In this document: piece by piece, positions 12,601-21,072 of the stretch
Position numbering within the stretch: the first letter of the stretch is position 1
How the letters are laid out: the number at the start of each line of letters is the position of its first letter
NCBI GenBank assembly: GCA_947623455.1
Contig: OX392529.1
Location: forward strand, 61,275,186 to 61,339,185
DNA length: 64,000 nucleotides
DNA from: Mimachlamys varia
Taxonomy: Eukaryota > Mollusca > Bivalvia > Pectinida > Pectinidae
Direction of reading: 5' to 3'
Translations under genes and position numbers: made by a program
The notes under the pieces: generated by a model
What the model was told of the DNA's origin: nothing
The model's database searches: none
What the model saw: the letters and a program-made list of their open reading frames with translations, nothing else

Positions 12601-15600
12601 TGTGAGCTAGCTAAAGGTCTCTGGCTATTTTTGTTCTGAAGCCAATGAACAAGAGGCCGGTCATAAGTTTCCCTTTGTGCTATCCTCTGATATTGTTCGA
12701 GTGAAGTTAAATGTCTGTCATAGTTGATCAGCAAACTTATAGGAAATTAAAAAACCATATTGGAATTCCAATTGATCTTTGTAACAAATAGTTCTTTGAT
12801 ATAAAGTTAAATGAAAGTCCCCACAAAACCGATACAGGACTAATGTACCACGGTACGTACCATCACAACTTTATACCACGGTATACCGGCATATACCAGT
12901 AAAACTGCCTAGGCCTATTAGCTTCCTTAATTTAGCAATAAAGTTCTATAAAACATTTTTATGTGAAGACTTACAGCCAAAGGCAAGAGACACTGGGTCA
13001 CTAAAAATCTTGCCGAATTTGTTTTCTATTCTACACTGGTAGCGTTCATTAGCATCCTTATCTTCGTCTGGTTTCTGGATCGTGAGTTTGCCATTCGTCA
13101 GTGTGTAACGATTATCTGCAGCAGAGGTAATCTGTCAAAACAGAAAGATGTAAACAGATCGAACATGATAATACAGGAAATCAGGGTAACTATATATATC
13201 CTTGACAATGATACGACCACTAGTTGTCTGCTTTATAATCACAAAGAATTTCCTGCTTTTAACAAGAAATATGTAATCAAGCTGAAAACATCAAACTGAC
13301 CTTAACTGTTTATAGGAAGTTTAAAAATATAAAACCTAAATAAAATCTTACCAAGACAAGAATTACGCATAATTATATGCCCCCCCCCCCCCCACTTTTT
13401 TGTGATTTGTGAATAATAACAAAGTAAATACGGAATATAAAAATACAATCACATAACAATTACACTGTGGAAAATGTCTGTTATGTAAATTCTCAAAATT
13501 CACCAATAATCAAGAGCCCCCTCTCGTAATAAAGTATACCAATTTCCAATTCCATTGGATAACAATATCACTGTGTAAAGTGGACTTTAACGACAAGAAA
13601 GCAATACCTTAGTCTCACTTTTCTTGACTTTCGTCGGTGGTGAGACAAAATCTGGTCTCCATGACTTCCGACTTACCTTCACCTCTGAACTATTGACAAC
13701 CTTGTACCAAGAGAATTCAGGACGAGGGTTTCCGATGGCCCGACACTCAAGGACAGCTGTGATCGCCCGGGAAACCACAATCACACTTTTTGGTTGCATT
13801 GTCATCTGTGGACCAAACATGATGTCATCCAAATTTGACACCACTTGACCATATTCTGAAAATAATAATACAATTTATCTCAATGACCTTATACTGTAGG
13901 CTTATCAGTGCGATGTTGATGTTTAAAGTGTTTGAGTCAGTCCATGCCACATCTTAATTTTATTTTATTACAATATAACCCTTTTAAATCATTGCGAAAA
14001 CACTTTAATCTATTCTTGTTTTGAGCAAGTAACGCACACATCTTTCTTGACTTCTCAAGTCATGATGAAGGATACGGGAGCACTTTTCTATGATGTTACA
14101 GGGCGTCATGAGTACGTGAAGAGTTAACATTATATGTACCAGCCTTACAATTCAACGTTACAATACTGTAGTATTAACACTATATAATTACCAAAGTCTC
14201 GTTTCTCCTGTACCAGCCTGTAGGCCTCCTCTTGGCTGATCTCACAGATATACGAGCGCCTCACATCCTTAACAGACTTACTCCATCCGTAATTCACACC
14301 TATAAATAAAAACACATCAATATTTTACCTCATCCATCTGTGAAAGGATATATTATCAATAATATCAAATATGTGCTTCACCTAAAATTGGCCTGATTAA
14401 AGACCATTTTTCCATTAAAATTGTTACTGCAATTCTATTCTTTTACATTTAAGGACTTCCAATTAAAAATATAACACAATTTTCAGAAACTTTGAGAACA
14501 CAGCAAATTAAGGTTTCCCTCATGAACTTTATTCTTTTTGGTCAATGCTGGCAACATCGTATGCATAACCTTAAGTGTGAAATTCACAATTTTGATAAAG
14601 CATCTTGAGACCTTTCCAATTATGAAGAGTATTTGATTCTAGCACATCTGTGTCTGGAGAAGAAGATTTTTGAAAATTTAACTAGTTTGACCCCTTTTGG
14701 CCCCTCCCTCCCTTGTTGAGACTTTGTCTCAGGTGACCTAAAAACCCTTTACAGAAATAACTATCCTAAATCCCATAAATGTTTGCATTGAAAAAATCTA
14801 CATACCAAATATTGAATGCTAATGTCAAGCCTCGTTAAAAAAACTTTCCCTAATTAAACCTTACCCTCATTATGCCCCCCCCCCTCCCAATCCCCAATGT
14901 AGATTGGCACTAAGCTAGAAATGAGGTTGTTATTGTAAATGATGACCCCCCCCCCCCCTAGGGGCCCCCCACCCCCTAGATTGTCACTTATCAAGAAATG
15001 AGGGTTGTTGTTGTAGAAGATGACCCCCCCCCCCAAACCCCACCCCCTTGATTGTCACTAATCTAGCAATGAGGGTTGTTGCTGTAGATGATGACCCCCC
15101 CCCCCGGGGGCCCCCCGCCCCTTAGATTGTCACCTATTTAGAAATGAGGTTGTTGCTGTAGATGATGACCTCCTCCTTAGATTGTTACTAAGCCAGACAT
15201 GAGTTTGTTACTGCTGTAATATCAACGCTAACTTTACCATCAAACTTGTAGACGATGACTTCGCCTTGAACATTCTCCTGGTTGGCGAGCCAGAACTGGA
15301 GGTCGGAGGAGATGAGGGAGGTATCGGTGGCCCATCTGTAGACGTTGGAGCTGCCCGTGTCCTTTAGACCGCTGGTGTACCACACATTCCTACAGATAAC
15401 ACAGTAAAGGTCATACACACTCAAGGTCATATACTCGGTGGCTCCTTACCACAAAATTAGTGATACATATAAATAGTCATAACATTTCAAAGAAATAGTT
15501 GCTAAGTGATTGATGCTAATTAAGGATAAACTTTCTATTATGAAAACAAAATAGAAAGTTTATCCTTATATTTACAGTATCTTAATTTCTGTGAAATGTT

Positions 15601-18600
15601 TGTAACTATTTTGTTCATTATAGTCCAATCTTCGGACACAGAAGTCACAGAGTCATTTCAAAACAAATAAACGTGGGAATGGTTCAATAAATGTAACAGC
15701 ATGAAATTTGCAAGCTCCGCCCACATTTATTGTTGGTGACGTAATTCACACAATTGTGTTTCAAACTGTAGGATTTGCATAGCTCCGCCCACATGTATTG
15801 TTATCGACGTCATAGAAATTTGTCACATGTTTGAGTACAGTTATGCAGTGATAATGATAGTCTGTTGAGGAATGGTTATCGAGTCAATGTCAGTGTAGAC
15901 TGTAAATAAAAACATTTAAAGGTCATTTCTTCTAATGGTCAGTTATTACTTTCTTTGCTCTTTTTAAGGGAGAAATTTATAAAACCAATTTATGTCCATC
16001 TACCTATATGTTAAGTAAGGGTGGAGATTGGCTCCATGGAAACCAGTTCATTTTATATTTTTCTCTAGGGTATGCTCATCATAACTATATATAAATTCTA
16101 TGAGCTGCCTAGCTAGACTAATAATAGTCCTCTTGTGTTATATACACAATGTACATACCTGTCGTGGAATTCTTACCTGTAAAAATCATTACGTTGTAGC
16201 CAATTGTTGATAAAGTTGTGTTCACCTAGACTTCCCACGGATAGTAGAGAAGATCCCATTATCTGGAATGACAATAAAACAATTAAGTTACGATTGGTCA
16301 GGATTTCTACCTGACACCAAGTATCAGCCTTACGATTGGTCAGGATTTCTACCTGACACCAAGTATCAGCCTACTAATTGGTCAGGTTTTTCACCTGACA
16401 CCAATCAAAACACCATGCTGTGTGCCTTTAATTTTCCTATGACATGTTTCAGGGTTGTAGAGAGTGAAAATTGGGTATATGACCCCTGAAGTATCGAGGA
16501 CTGGAGCACACAGAGGATAATTTTAAGAGATAAAACCTAAGATTCCAGAGAGGTGAACCTATATCTTATATATTCAGGGACTTTCTTGCCTATTCTGGGA
16601 ATTACCAAAGTCATCAAAATTGGGAAAATCCTGTGGAATAAACTAAAGGGTAAAATTAAAAAGAACATTTTACTAAATATAACATAATAATACCAAATAG
16701 TACTATAACGTGAAGTAGTACTAACAGAGTTTCAAAACGATGGAAAATGGTTGACTGCATGAACAGTGACTTTTCCTCAATTAGGGATTTCTTTCTTTCA
16801 ATTGGGAATTGTCTCCCCTTCTTCCAATTGGGAACAGTACTGATATTCGGTAATTTTATAGACAGGAAAGTCTCTGATATTACGATTCAAAATGCAGTAA
16901 TTTGTATATTCCAGTGAGAAAAACCCTTTCTTGGTGCTTCCTAGCAGCAATGAGTAACTATATTGTGTCAAATTTGAAACTGCCAATTTAATATACCGGA
17001 TACTTACAGCACACGATGCACGAGCTTCTTCGTAAGAGACCTTGGGGTCGAATAGAAACTTGTAACAGGTAAAATCATTGGTGAGCCAGTCACTGGGGCA
17101 GTCTGAAAAGTAAGGTAGGGTCAAGATCACACTTAACACAAAAACCATAAAGTAAAAGGTGAAACCATAAATTCTGCTAAGTCAACTATTTCAATGTTGA
17201 TAAATCTTTTCGATAATTTTTACTTAAACGATAAGAAGAGATTCATTATTTGTAATGAAGGACATCACATGTGTGTTCATGCATCACTGGTATTGAAATT
17301 GAGAAATGACTTTTATTAACTCATATTTTCTTGAGAAAAAGTTAAAACAACAAAACAGTTACAATGTACATACACAGGTTTATATATATATAATGCCTTA
17401 TCTATCAGACAGTCAGCCTATTACATTGTATATATATACAGCTCAAATTCAGTAAATTCCACTTAATATCACCCATGTTAATATCACATTCCTCTTTATA
17501 TCATGTTTTCTTCGAAGCACCATTTTCCCCTCTATGTAATTTTATTTGGTTAATATCATGTATTTTGAGTTGAATTAATGTTTTTTAACCAATTACATAA
17601 AAAATCCAGAAAATTATGTCAATGCCATTGATTTCCGATACAACTTGTACAAAATATTGCATAGAAAATAAAAAATAACCCAAAAAATTATGTTTAAATA
17701 AAATAATGTTTTCTATATATCAAAACATCTTCATTATGAACATTGAATAGCTAATACTTTTAGTTATGGAGATAGAAAATGTACTAGATTTAGTGGAAAA
17801 ACATGTTTCTCTAATGTCATATTCCTGTTTATATCATGTTTTTGTCAGATAAGTGCAACTTGATATAAAGAGGAATGCACTGTTTTTGGTATTGACAAAT
17901 TCTACTGTATTTCAGCCTCTCAAATTAAACCCAGATCCCTAACTCCTCTGAAGAACAGTCCATGTGCTGGACCCCAACATTTTGGAAGAAAAACCTAGTA
18001 AGAAATGTTGTCAAAATTCACATTTATCTTCAAAGGCCATATAACTTTGAATATTATTGGAAACAACATTGACAGACACTTAGTTTTTGTATGGTAGCTA
18101 ACTAGCTATATATATATCACGCAAGGAACAGTTGACATAACATTACCTGCAATAAGTATTCATAACATTAATATACCAAATACATGTACAAACTAAACTC
18201 TATCTTTGCAAAGACAATCCAATTTCACATATATGTTTGTGACCTTTATATATATATAATGACCTTGACATGGAACTTATGTCATCAGATAAACAGCTGA
18301 TTTATTACCAGGTAATTTCCATTAAACGTCCGTAAATGTAATCAAAATACTTCTAAGGAAGGAGTAATGAAAAACAAAATCTGCCCTCACCAGGGTTCGA
18401 ACTATACTAGCGACCTTCAGACTCTAGTCGGACACCCTATAATGCTTGACTAAAGGGAAATACACTCAACTTCACAACTTTACATGGCAGGTGTCGTCGA
18501 TGAAGCAGAAGACGCTTACTCTTCCGGAACACCTGGTCTTATTCTCTTGTACTTTTACGAGGGTCTCCATGTAAATTTTTCCTTTGTTCCTATTTTGCCT

Positions 18601-18778
18601 CTAGTTTAATCGATTTTGAGTTCGGATTATGGTTTCTTTACGCTTTGGTATTCTTTGATTTTTTTTCTGAACAATTTGACAACTTTGGGGTTTGCTTACC
18701 AAAAACAGAGGCTGCATCTGTCCCAATCAGCAACAGGGTTAATAGGTACACAGGTATCATGGTGGCTCCTGGTCACTC
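539..18778 (-). CDS. Cont: Contactin-like Ig/FNIII cell-adhesion gene with N-terminal C-type lectin domain (18 coding exons, 3' end off window)
   Basis: This is a neuronal/glial adhesion protein of the contactin family, expected outside the cell and usually GPI-anchored. Joining 18 minus-strand exons gives one frame of about 954 residues, with every splice phase compatible. Approximate order: signal peptide 1-17, C-type lectin domain 22-165, Ig1 175-285, Ig2 285-390, Ig3 395-490, Ig4 495-585, Ig5 588-685, Ig6 690-783, FNIII-1 784-875, FNIII-2 from 880. Ig cysteine/tryptophan pairs are visible in all six Ig domains. The lectin + 6 Ig + FNIII order matches Drosophila Contactin; vertebrate contactins lack the lectin domain. 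The remaining FNIII repeats and the anchor lie beyond the left edge. Several introns begin with arrays built from their own exon-donor junction. An Ig-FNIII protein of another family is unlikely because of the lectin domain. Confidence 0.9.
972..1216 (-). CDS. Cont: Contactin exon 17 (FNIII-1 second half, start of FNIII-2)
   Basis: Acceptor CTTTCAG, donor GGGAT|GTAAGT. Contains LRPGNGYRFRVQAVNIFGYG, the L-x-P-x-x-x-Y-x-F-R-V-x-A-x-N FNIII signature, then PAPPSVAPSNIRGGGGSVGD and LTMRWD, the start of FNIII-2. Confidence 0.88.
1441..1700 (-). repeat. 28-bp repeat of exon-16 end plus donor, grading into degenerate repeats
   Basis: Next to exon 16 the junction GAGGTTGAGA|GTAAGTACAG is followed by GTGATAAC and then by a second near-identical copy with GTAAGT, and a third that has decayed. 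From about 1,640 down to 1,441 a related, weaker repeat (TCTCACCTGATCTCACT-like on plus) continues. Confidence 0.75.
1701..1868 (-). CDS. Cont: Contactin exon 16 (FNIII-1, first half)
   Basis: Acceptor ATTTTGAAG, donor GAGA|GTAAGT. Begins GPPGEPAGV, the proline-rich entry to the first FNIII of contactins, then SIRLHWFPGHDNGRSIIYYL (B-strand tryptophan and the D-N-G-x-x-I-x-x-Y motif). The exon end plus donor is repeated in the following 28-bp array. Confidence 0.87.
2037..2510. repeat. Probable dispersed molluscan repeat inside a contactin intron
   Basis: Two related blocks occur here: GGGGGGTCAGCCAAACCATG and GGGGAGGGGGTCAGTCCTGC, each followed by text like ATTTTGAATC..TAGGGA/CTTGGAATG and GTGGTTATGGAGAAGAA. 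The repeated layout and G-rich stretches resemble a common bivalve dispersed repeat. No gene seen. Confidence 0.5.
2645..3285. repeat. 22-bp minisatellite (about 29 copies)
   Basis: The unit is GGTATACAGCACACCTTCTCC(A/T), with variants CTACAG and TTATCAAG. It lies in the intron between exons 15 and 16 and does not resemble either exon boundary. ORFs crossing it are periodic artefacts. Confidence 0.95.
3535..3661 (-). CDS. Cont: Contactin exon 15 (Ig6, second half)
   Basis: Acceptor TTTTCACAG, donor CTTG|GTAAGT. Encodes SYLKGLYIQNVLFKHRGTYE, then CVAKTPLNQATASGKVDVL: the F-strand Y-x-C and the G strand leading straight into the FNIII region. Confidence 0.88.
3752..5093. mobile_element. Non-autonomous pogo/Tigger-like DNA transposon (1.34 kb)
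   Basis: The ends are inverted repeats: CAGTAGACTCCGCTTAATAT on the left and CAGTAAACTCCACTTAATGT as the complement of the right end (3,752 and 5,093), flanked by TA on both sides. The TA duplication and CAGT start fit the Tc1/mariner-pogo group. Subterminal TGATATTAACC repeats occur at both ends. No transposase reading frame is visible. It sits between exons 14 and 15. Confidence 0.7.
5250..5416 (-). CDS. Cont: Contactin exon 14 (Ig6, first half)
   Basis: Acceptor TCTGACAG, donor AAAATC|GTAAGT. Encodes GTIVTRSPPPITQVVMNETA and LPCEASYDVNLDLVYVWRFN; the long C-to-W spacing with acidic residues is typical of contactin Ig6. Phase 1 in, 0 out. Confidence 0.88.
6026..6325 (-). CDS. Cont: Contactin exon 13 (complete Ig5 in one exon)
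   Basis: Acceptor ATTTACAG, donor AAAC|GTGCGT. Complete Ig domain: LTIVCKAEAAPKADITWLKN and GDNGLYTCVAENSLGKATS. Phase 1 at both ends. The donor GTGCGT is weaker than its neighbours but gives the only phase match with exon 14. Confidence 0.9.
6468..6870 (-). repeat. 30-bp tandem array of exon-12 end plus splice donor (about 14 copies)
   Basis: On the minus strand each unit reads CTCAGAGTCTTAT|GTGAGT followed by AATGGTACCAG. This is the last 13 bases of exon 12, its donor and the first intronic bases. Most copies keep the GTGAGT donor; some read GTAATG, GTGTGA or AGGTGAGT. Confidence 0.9.
6871..7146 (-). CDS. Cont: Contactin exon 12 (complete Ig4 in one exon)
   Basis: Acceptor CATTGTAG, donor TTAT|GTGAGT. 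A complete I-set Ig domain: LTWRCEANGYPSPVYQWYKN and LHDGMYQCSATNVHG, flanked by KPYFILPLQ and AQLRVL. Phase 1 at both ends makes it a symmetric exon. The last bases and donor are the unit of the adjacent 30-bp array. Confidence 0.92.
7562..7880. repeat. About 41-bp minisatellite in the contactin intron
   Basis: Seven to eight copies of a unit containing CCCCTGGTAATATCCTCAAT and ATCCAGGGGTTACACTC. Each unit has a short dyad (CCCCTGG/CCAGGGG). No relation to neighbouring exon ends. Confidence 0.85.
8143..8342 (-). CDS. Cont: Contactin exon 11 (Ig3, second half)
   Basis: Acceptor TTCCCAG, donor GAAG|GTAAGG. Contains NYIDMWYYSWSREGQPMP (C-strand tryptophan) and LEDQGNYTCLVRRGN (D-x-G-x-Y-x-C of the F strand). 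The upstream ATG at 8,357 lies in intron and is not a start. Confidence 0.88.
8768..8876 (-). CDS. Cont: Contactin exon 10 (Ig3, first half)
   Basis: Acceptor TTCAACAG, donor GGATC|GTAAGT. Encodes DDFIAVFPQPPLKGQDVRLE, then CFAYG, very like the linker and B strand of vertebrate contactin Ig3 (G-Q-x-V-x-L-E-C-F-A). Phase 1 in, 2 out. Confidence 0.88.
9068..10721 (-). repeat. 29-bp tandem array of exon-9 end plus splice donor (about 50 copies)
   Basis: The unit on minus is TCAGTATCATAGATCAAG|GT, then CAGTCACCC. This equals the last 19 bases of exon 9 and its donor GTCAGT. Variants extend to 32 bp or drop 3 bp. A longer insert (about 70 bp, containing CTTGCTATAATTATG) appears twice, near 9,075 and 9,485, which suggests a higher-order duplication of about 410 bp. 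Confidence 0.9.
10722..10955 (-). CDS. Cont: Contactin exon 9 (Ig2, second half; its 3' end is the first unit of a large tandem array)
   Basis: The acceptor GATGTTACAG|CGGCAG keeps phase 1 and gives a normal C-x12-W spacing (AAVFNWQRGEKREY). FSEVTRVDEGDYYCQITL is the F strand. I place the end at CAAG|GTCAGT (10,722) because SKTSLVITL supplies the Ig G strand and phase is kept. A weaker donor, CCCCCA|GTAAAA, at 10,764 is also in phase but would remove that strand. The exon end and donor recur about 50 times downstream. Confidence 0.75.
11289..11384 (-). CDS. Cont: Contactin exon 8 (Ig2, first half)
   Basis: Acceptor TGATTTCAG, donor CCAG|GTAACA. Encodes FLGDFSNVQDAPVYAFAYDG and then AVIKCSNIQYKP, with the first Ig2 cysteine. 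The tryptophan partner comes at the start of exon 9, giving C-x12-W across the junction. Confidence 0.82.
11696..12144. mobile_element. Short pogo-like MITE, copy 1 (449 bp)
   Basis: The termini CAGTGGACTCCACTTAATAT and CAGTGCACTCCTCTTTATAT (complement of the right end) are flanked by TA on each side. Internal text (ACCAATTACATAAAATACCC, ACAACTTGTACAAAAT) matches the second copy at 17,450. It is related in its ends, but not in its body, to the 3,752 element. Confidence 0.7.
12218..12345. repeat. Inverted-repeat element (hairpin), 35-bp core arms
   Basis: CTATAACACACATTGTTATT (from 12,239) is the near-perfect complement of sequence ending at 12,324, separated by a 16-bp loop. Weaker pairing continues outwards to about 12,218 and 12,345. 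Probably a small foldback MITE. Confidence 0.7.
12480..12900. repeat. Region rich in TACCACGGTATACC-type palindromic motifs
   Basis: Repeated TACCACAGTATACC, AATACTGTGGTACATACCAC and TACCACGGTATACC strings suggest the remains of a DNA transposon with short palindromic ends. The class cannot be assigned. No exon found. Confidence 0.4.
12975..13131 (-). CDS. Cont: Contactin exon 7 (Ig1, second half)
   Basis: Acceptor TTTGACAG, donor GGCT|GTAAGT. Encodes RYTLTNGKLTIQKPDEDKDA and then ERYQCRIENKFG, the Y-x-C motif of the Ig F strand. Splits Ig1 with exon 6, phase 0 in and 1 out. Confidence 0.88.
13677..13855 (-). CDS. Cont: Contactin exon 6 (Ig1, first half)
   Basis: Acceptor TTTTCAG, donor GTGAAG|GTAAGT. 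Contains AVLECRAIGNPRPEFSWYK, an Ig B-strand cysteine and C-strand tryptophan spaced as in contactin Ig1. The frame stays open into the intron, but the GTAAGT donor and the phase fit with exon 7 set the end. Confidence 0.88.
14192..14299 (-). CDS. Cont: Contactin exon 5 (C-type lectin C-terminal end and linker)
   Basis: Acceptor TTTATAG, donor TTTG|GTAATT. Encodes VNYGWSKSVKDVRRSYICEI. YICEI is the terminal strand of the C-type lectin fold with its last cysteine. The linker QEEAYRLVQEKRDFG leads into Ig1. Confidence 0.85.
14690..14745. repeat. 3' tail of a dispersed molluscan repeat
   Basis: Contains CCCCTTTTGGCCCC and ends ACTTTGTCTCAGGTGACCTA. The same tail occurs near 49,350 and 55,600, each with CAGGTGA(C)CTTA/CTA, so it is a dispersed SINE-like family. 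Confidence 0.5.
14868..15237 (-). repeat. About 72-bp repeat with C-tracts next to exon 4
   Basis: Four or five units on minus contain GTCATCATCTACAGCAACAA, then CCTCATTTCTAGATTAGTGAC and a G-tract. The first unit overlaps the exon-4 end (GTCATCGTCTAC) but carries about 35 extra bases that include the real donor. The later copies lack that donor. Confidence 0.75.
15238..15389 (-). CDS. Cont: Contactin exon 4 (C-type lectin domain, WYTSG region)
   Basis: Acceptor ATCTGTAG, donor GATG|GTAAAG. The residues NVWYTSGLKDTGSSNVYRWA match the W-x-x-G-x-x-D and W-A-T part of the lectin fold, followed by QFWLANQEN, which recalls the calcium-site WxxxxPN region but has no proline. Calcium-dependent sugar binding is therefore doubtful. 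Phase 2 in, 1 out. Confidence 0.85.
15522..15567. repeat. Perfect 18-bp hairpin
   Basis: AAGGATAAACTTTCTATT at 15,522-15,539 is exactly complementary to 15,550-15,567, with a 10-base loop. Possibly a MITE remnant. Confidence 0.7.
15708..15915. repeat. Dispersed repeat shared with 55,225-55,400
   Basis: Both places carry TGCATAGCTCCGCC(C/T)ACATG, then CATAGAAATT and GGTTATCGAGT..A, ending GTCAGTGTAGACTGTAAAT. Function unknown; a SINE-like element is possible. Confidence 0.6.
16177..16262 (-). CDS. Cont: Contactin exon 3 (C-type lectin domain, middle)
   Basis: Acceptor ATTCCAG, donor AG|GTAAGAATTCC, phase 0 in and 2 out. Encodes MGSSLLSVGSLGEHNFINNW, the segment after the first helix where lectin domains read L-x-x-x-x-x-x-E-x-x-F-I. 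It extends the frame of the previous exon exactly. Confidence 0.85.
16284..16405. repeat. 42-bp repeat, three copies, upstream of exon 3
   Basis: The unit contains GATTGGTCAGGATTTCTACC and TGACACCAAGTATCAGCC. It lies about 20-140 bp from the exon-3 acceptor on its intronic side. Confidence 0.8.
17008..17102 (-). CDS. Cont: Contactin exon 2 (C-type lectin domain, N-terminal part)
   Basis: Acceptor TTTTCAG|AC. The exon encodes DCPSDWLTNDFTCYKF and then YEEARASCA, the classic start of a C-type lectin fold: C-P-x-x-W, then C-Y-K-F, then the helix ending A-x-x-x-C. Donor GCT|GTAAGT. Enters in phase 1 and ends in phase 0. Confidence 0.85.
17450..17882. mobile_element. Short pogo-like MITE, copy 2
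   Basis: Same family as 11,696-12,144: starts CAGTAAATTCCACTTAATAT and ends GGAATGCACTG, with matching internal blocks. The flanking TA duplication is no longer recognisable, so this copy is older or rearranged. Confidence 0.65.
18478..18662 (+). mobile_element. 3' end of retroelement family A
   Basis: Contains the family hallmark GTCGTCGATGAAGCAGAAGA and ends TTCTTTGATTTTT. Only the terminal 180 bp are present. It sits directly beside the contactin start exon. Confidence 0.75.
18700..18778 (-). CDS. Cont: Contactin exon 1 (start codon and signal peptide)
   Basis: The acceptor TTGACCAG lies just upstream of GCCACCATG, a strong Kozak context. The ATG is at 18,758-18,760. It encodes MIPVYLLTLLLIGTDAASVF, a typical hydrophobic signal peptide with likely cleavage after GTDA or nearby. 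The donor GTAAGC follows 18,700, leaving one base of a Gly/Asp codon (phase 1). Confidence 0.85.
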
Positions 18779-20285
18779 CTGGTCAAAAATAAATACAATT
18801 ATAATATCTGTCCATATTAAAATCCAAGTTTACAATCAACAAGATCAGTGACTTTTGTTCCGATATCAAGATTAATTCATTTGATCTATACCAGTAAATG
18901 CAAAATCCACAAGTAGAAATGTATAAAATTTTGCAACAGATGAATTTTTCTAAGAAAGATGGTGACCTTGAATGACCTTGGTCATCATAAATACACTGAG
19001 ATACAAACCTGTTCATTTTAGCTCTGAAACTTGAATATTTGAATAAATTTTTGTCAAAATATGTTCTAATAGTGACGATGATGATTTCTTATGAAAAGCA
19101 ATTGTGTTGACCTTGACCTTAGACTGTTTGCTGTACAAAACTGCAACTGATGACACCAAACTGCTACTACAACTAAATATAAAATAATGCTGACCATGAC
19201 CTTGACCTTTTTTATATATGACCTTGAATTTCAAAAAGGTACCAGATTGGAAAGAAATTTAACTTGGTATATGCTTTTTATAATGAAGTATATATATATA
19301 AGCCGATTACAATGGCTTCTAATATAATAAAGCAAGTTTGTTAACGTTTCAACAATGACCTTGAAGTACATGTACAGTTGCTTGGAGGGTATACGGTTAC
19401 GACCTAATCATTGTTAGAAGATCTAGACTGAACATTATATTTGGGATTTGATTGAAAACCTTATTTAGCCAAAATAAATCGAAGATAGGACAATCTACAT
19501 ACCATGCCAATAATCATGAAATTAGATTGCAAGTCTGTGCCATAATGTTTTATGGAGCAAATTTTCAAGACATTTATTTTTTCAGTCCTATTATTAAATT
19601 AACACTGATAACAAAAAATTAGATTAGACTGTGCTGATAATAAGGATTTTTTAAAATCCTTTTCCTGCTTGCAAATTACTTTGATAATGGACTTGTATGT
19701 AAACAGTTTATGGAGAAAATGTTTATATCATATTGTTATATCTTTTTTCAATTTTGTTTTTCTATAAACACCTATATATTTTAAACAGTATCATTGTATG
19801 TTGTTGTTCGGAGCTGCAACATGTGAATCATAAGTATTGGTATATATATATATCTACATTTCCCAGCAATCTGTCCCCCGCGGGCATGGGGCTCTGATTA
19901 ATTATATCAGGTATTAGCCGCCATTTTGTACCTCATATTCAGTCACGTATGTGTACACATTCAAATCATAACAGCCCTTCCCCAAATCTTTAATTTCTCA
20001 CTTACATAACAAACGAATCATCAACTGACTTGAACTCAAATGAAAACGATATATGGTCCTATAAAATCAGAAAGATCGATCGATTTTATCAGAAAACAGT
20101 TGATTGAGCCCGAGTGATGATAATATCTCGATCTTTATTTATCTGAAACAGTTACAATCAGTAACCATTATTCATCGAATCCGTATGAACAACTATTTTA
20201 TGTTCATCCGATTCTCTGTGAACGAAGATCAAATTAATCAGTGTAAATATACCAACTAAGGTTAGAAAAAGTCATAATAACTTAC

Positions 20286-20600
20286 CTGTTATTTTCACCT
20301 GAATATATACAGCGTCTACCAATCCATGAGTCGCTATCCTAGGTTTATAACCTTTTTGCCACCGTATAACAAAGAATGCCCTTCAAATATTCTCCTTCCC
20401 TAGCGCATCTGTATTAAAAAGGCGTCGGGTATCACTTTAAGCCTTTCTCCCTGTATAAGTTGGATGGTTTATCAGATCAGCCTCTAAGTTTACAGGGATA
20501 CTGTTCACGGTTTAGCGACGTCCTGTTGACGATACGGTCCGGTGATGCTCGAGCATTCCACGGCTGTTGTTCATAGCGAAGCGCTAGCCCCGGGGCATGT
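20286..20600 (-). other. Possible 5' non-coding exon and promoter region of the contactin gene
   Basis: On the minus strand a good donor, AACAG|GTAAGTTATT, ends at 20,286. The ATG exon has an acceptor just upstream of its start codon, so a non-coding first exon is expected further out. The upstream limit and transcription start are not visible. The exon assignment is inference. Confidence 0.3.
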
Positions 20601-20989
20601 ACACACGCTTCAAGTCAGTCAATGGGTCATAGTATACCTGGCGGCCCGGGGAGTCGCTCTGATTACGTAATAGAGGTGTCAGACCTAATCATATATATAT
20701 AAAGAAGGTCCGGATAAACTGGTTTATATATATGACCATTGTGTTTTATGTAAATTATGGTTACATTTTATGTGGCTATGAGCTCGAGTGACTCCAGGTG
20801 TTGGTTTCGGATTATATATATATACAGCTATATATGCTATATATGGGTAGGTTTTCGGTCATAAGGTTGGTAATTCCCCGACGTTTTATTATTTTATTGG
20901 GAAACTAGATTTTCGATACCGACAGAATTTGATAACTAAATTGGCTGAGCGTTCGTTTAGAGTTCTGATAGGTTATACTGTCCTAACCT

Positions 20990-21072
20990 CGGAACAGATA
21001 AAAAGTAACTGGAATTGGTTGAGCGTTCATTAAGCGGACAGCCCCGGGTTCAAATCCCGGTCTGGTCGTGAT
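20990..21072 (+). repeat. tRNA-like (SINE head) fragment
   Basis: GGGTTCAAATCCC forms a perfect T-arm/B-box with CCGGG on both sides, preceded by GGTTGAGCGTTC, which resembles an A-box. No complete cloverleaf forms, so a tRNA-derived SINE or pseudo-tRNA is more likely than a gene. A second GGCTGAGCGTTCG copy lies at about 20,942. Confidence 0.4.
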
